Shown here: piece by piece, positions 30,376 to 32,084 of the stretch | Position numbering within the stretch: the stretch's first letter is position 1 | Layout: each line of letters starts with the position of its first letter | Source: Cryphonectria parasitica EP155 | Taxonomy: Eukaryota; Ascomycota; Sordariomycetes; Diaporthales; Cryphonectriaceae | Length of the DNA: 32,084 nt | NCBI RefSeq assembly: GCF_011745365.1 | Contig: NW_024468923.1 | Location: 1 to 32,084 of the forward strand | Reading direction: 5' to 3' | Translations under genes and position numbers: made by a program | The notes under the pieces: model-generated | Databases searched by the model: none | Told to the model about the DNA's origin: nothing | Seen by the model: the letters and a program-made list of their open reading frames with translations, nothing else

Positions 30376-32084
30376 ATGCTAGTTTCTTTTTTTTTCCAAT
30401 ATTTAGCTATTTTCACTTAAATATTTTTAATATTTTTCTATAATTCTTATGAATTTTCGCTTGCTGAATATTCTTTCTATTTAATAAGATATTTCTTTAT
30501 ACTGTTTATGCTTCTATACTTAAAAATCTTTTCTATTTTATATTCTAATTTATTATTTTCTACTTCTATTATATTATTTATTAGTATTTTCTATATTGCT
30601 AATTCTAGTAATAAGATATGAAAAATCAGATATATTCTTATTCTATAAAATAATACTAATTTGTAATTAATTAGGAAAATCTGTTGCAAGATTTTGAATA
30701 ATTCTAACTTCTTATAATTAAGTTTATTGCTAGATTTAATTATTTTAATATTTTTTCGAAATAAATAAATCTTATCTTTCTTTTATAGAATTAATTCTTT
30801 AATTCTCTTAGAATTTGTATATTATATTATTTATTTCTGAATAAGTTGTAATTCTAATTGAAGTTTCTTTTGAATCTTCTTAATTCTTTTAATTCTTTTT
30901 TATACAGCTTTTATATCTGTTTCTAGTAATACTTTATAATAAATTATTGAATTATATTTATAGAATATAAAGAATAATAATTTCTTTATTATACTTATAT
31001 TTATATTATTATAAGCAAATTATATAAGAAGTAATAAATTAATTTAATTATTCTATTTCTAATTAATATAATATTGAAAATATTATTTAATAATCTAATT
31101 CATTCTTTCTATTTATTTATTTATTTGCAAATAAAATGCTATAAATATTCTATAATATATTCTAAGTTATTTTATAAGCAAAATTCAAAACTTTGAATTA
31201 AACTTTCTATTTTTATTAAAGATTACTTTTTCTAGTATGCTATAATTAGCAATAATTATTCTGAGAAATATATATATAAGTTTTTCTATTATACTACTTT
31301 TCTTATAAAAAAGAAAGTAAATATATTTGCTTAGTTTACAAACTATTATTAGAATATTATTATATTATACTTTAGTTAAGAGTTCTTATAAGAATAATAG
31401 CTTAATAATAAAGTTTAAACTAATGAATTGCTAAATAGTTATAAGTATTAATAAGAGATATAATAGTTTATAAAGCTTATATTTTTCTGCTTTATTCTTC
31501 TTATAGCTGTTGTATTATTATAGAATATTTTCAATTCTTTTCTTAAAATTTAATAGATTTTAGTATTTTTTAATATATTCATAAATTACTTTAACTTTCT
31601 AATATCTATATACTAGTATATTATATATATTCTTAATATAATTATTTTATTCTTTTGAAATTATTAATTCTGAATTCTTTTCTAAGAATTCAATTCTAAA
31701 AACAATATTTAGCTTTTTATATATATTAATAAGATTTTCTAATTTATTTTAAGCAAAGATATTTTATATATTTAAGAAATTTGTATTTCAATAATTTAAT
31801 TTTCTGCTAAAAGTATCTGCTTATTTATTTTCTAAGCTTTTATAGTATATAATTCTAAAATTAAACTATAAAAGAAATTCTGCTTATCTAATTTATTGCT
31901 TATTTAGAACTTTAATTATTATAAATATAATTAGATTTTTATAATTTAAATAAATTATAATTAAATATTATATATTAATAAAATAATATTGCTATTTTTT
32001 AAAAGCTTTTATTATTATTATAAGCTTCTAATCTGAAATTCTATAATTAATTTCTAAGCTATTTAATTTTCTTAAAAAATTGCT
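30372..32084 (-). pseudogene. Element F pol, 3' part (RNase H, integrase, chromodomain), partial
   Basis: This aligns along its length with D 5332-7040 and A's second half of pol. The chromodomain stretch near 30470-30490 reads KYLIK*KEY, with the Trp now a stop. The integrase core lies at about 31130-31360. The window ends within the RNase H/RT side. Heavily degraded. Confidence 0.82.

Larger units (their letters stand above)
29218..32084 (-). mobile_element. Element F: fourth Gypsy copy, cut by the window end
   Basis: F is a minus-strand member of the same family, seen from its 3' LTR into the RNase H/RT side of pol. Its gag and 5' LTR lie beyond 32084. It is about as degraded as B. CCTAT (29213-29217) precedes the LTR and would be the TSD; the other copy lies outside the window. 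Confidence 0.88.

Overview
The window looks like a gene-poor, AT-rich block from a filamentous ascomycete (Pezizomycotina). The sequence is almost wholly G:C-to-A:T degraded repeats, rich in TA, with reading frames broken by TAA, TAG and TGA where Trp, Gln or Arg codons are expected. That is the signature of repeat-induced point mutation (RIP). I see no intact cellular gene.

Layout: a nest of LTR retrotransposons that can be solved from perfect 5-bp target-site duplications (TSDs). Element B is a Ty3/Gypsy chromovirus on the minus strand at 2555-28747, with TSD AACTC. It was split by two later insertions of its own family. Element D (minus, 4130-11596, TSD TTCCT) sits in B's integrase-coding region. 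Element A (plus, 12301-23612, TSD CTTAT) sits in B's integrase core. A was in turn split by element C (15176-18931, TSD TAATC), an unrelated non-autonomous LTR element that is hardly mutated and is filled with four tandem-repeat arrays. A fifth copy, F (minus), starts at 29218 and runs off the right end. With insertions removed, B, D and A are 7404, 7467 and 7551 bp long. About 470 bp of less mutated, non-element sequence lies between B and F. The left 2.5 kb is degraded sequence I could not assign.

Each family member has the order LTR, gag (capsid and CCHC knuckle), pol (RT, RNase H, integrase, chromodomain), an antisense accessory ORF, LTR. Pol lies in the -1 frame relative to gag in all three copies where both can be read. 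The antisense ORF occurs in all four copies (A, B, D, F). It carries a Cys-rich segment and a coiled coil, and its stop codon overlaps the pol stop tail-to-tail.

Two unrelated families, A and C, share a priming layout: TATA box, about 52 nt, a 9-mer, and then the exact complement of that 9-mer 2 nt after the 5' LTR. This suggests Tf1-like self-priming instead of tRNA priming. The leads I rate highest are the antisense ORF, the self-priming layout, the satellite-filled element C, the exchangeable U3 modules, and the sparing of element edges from RIP.
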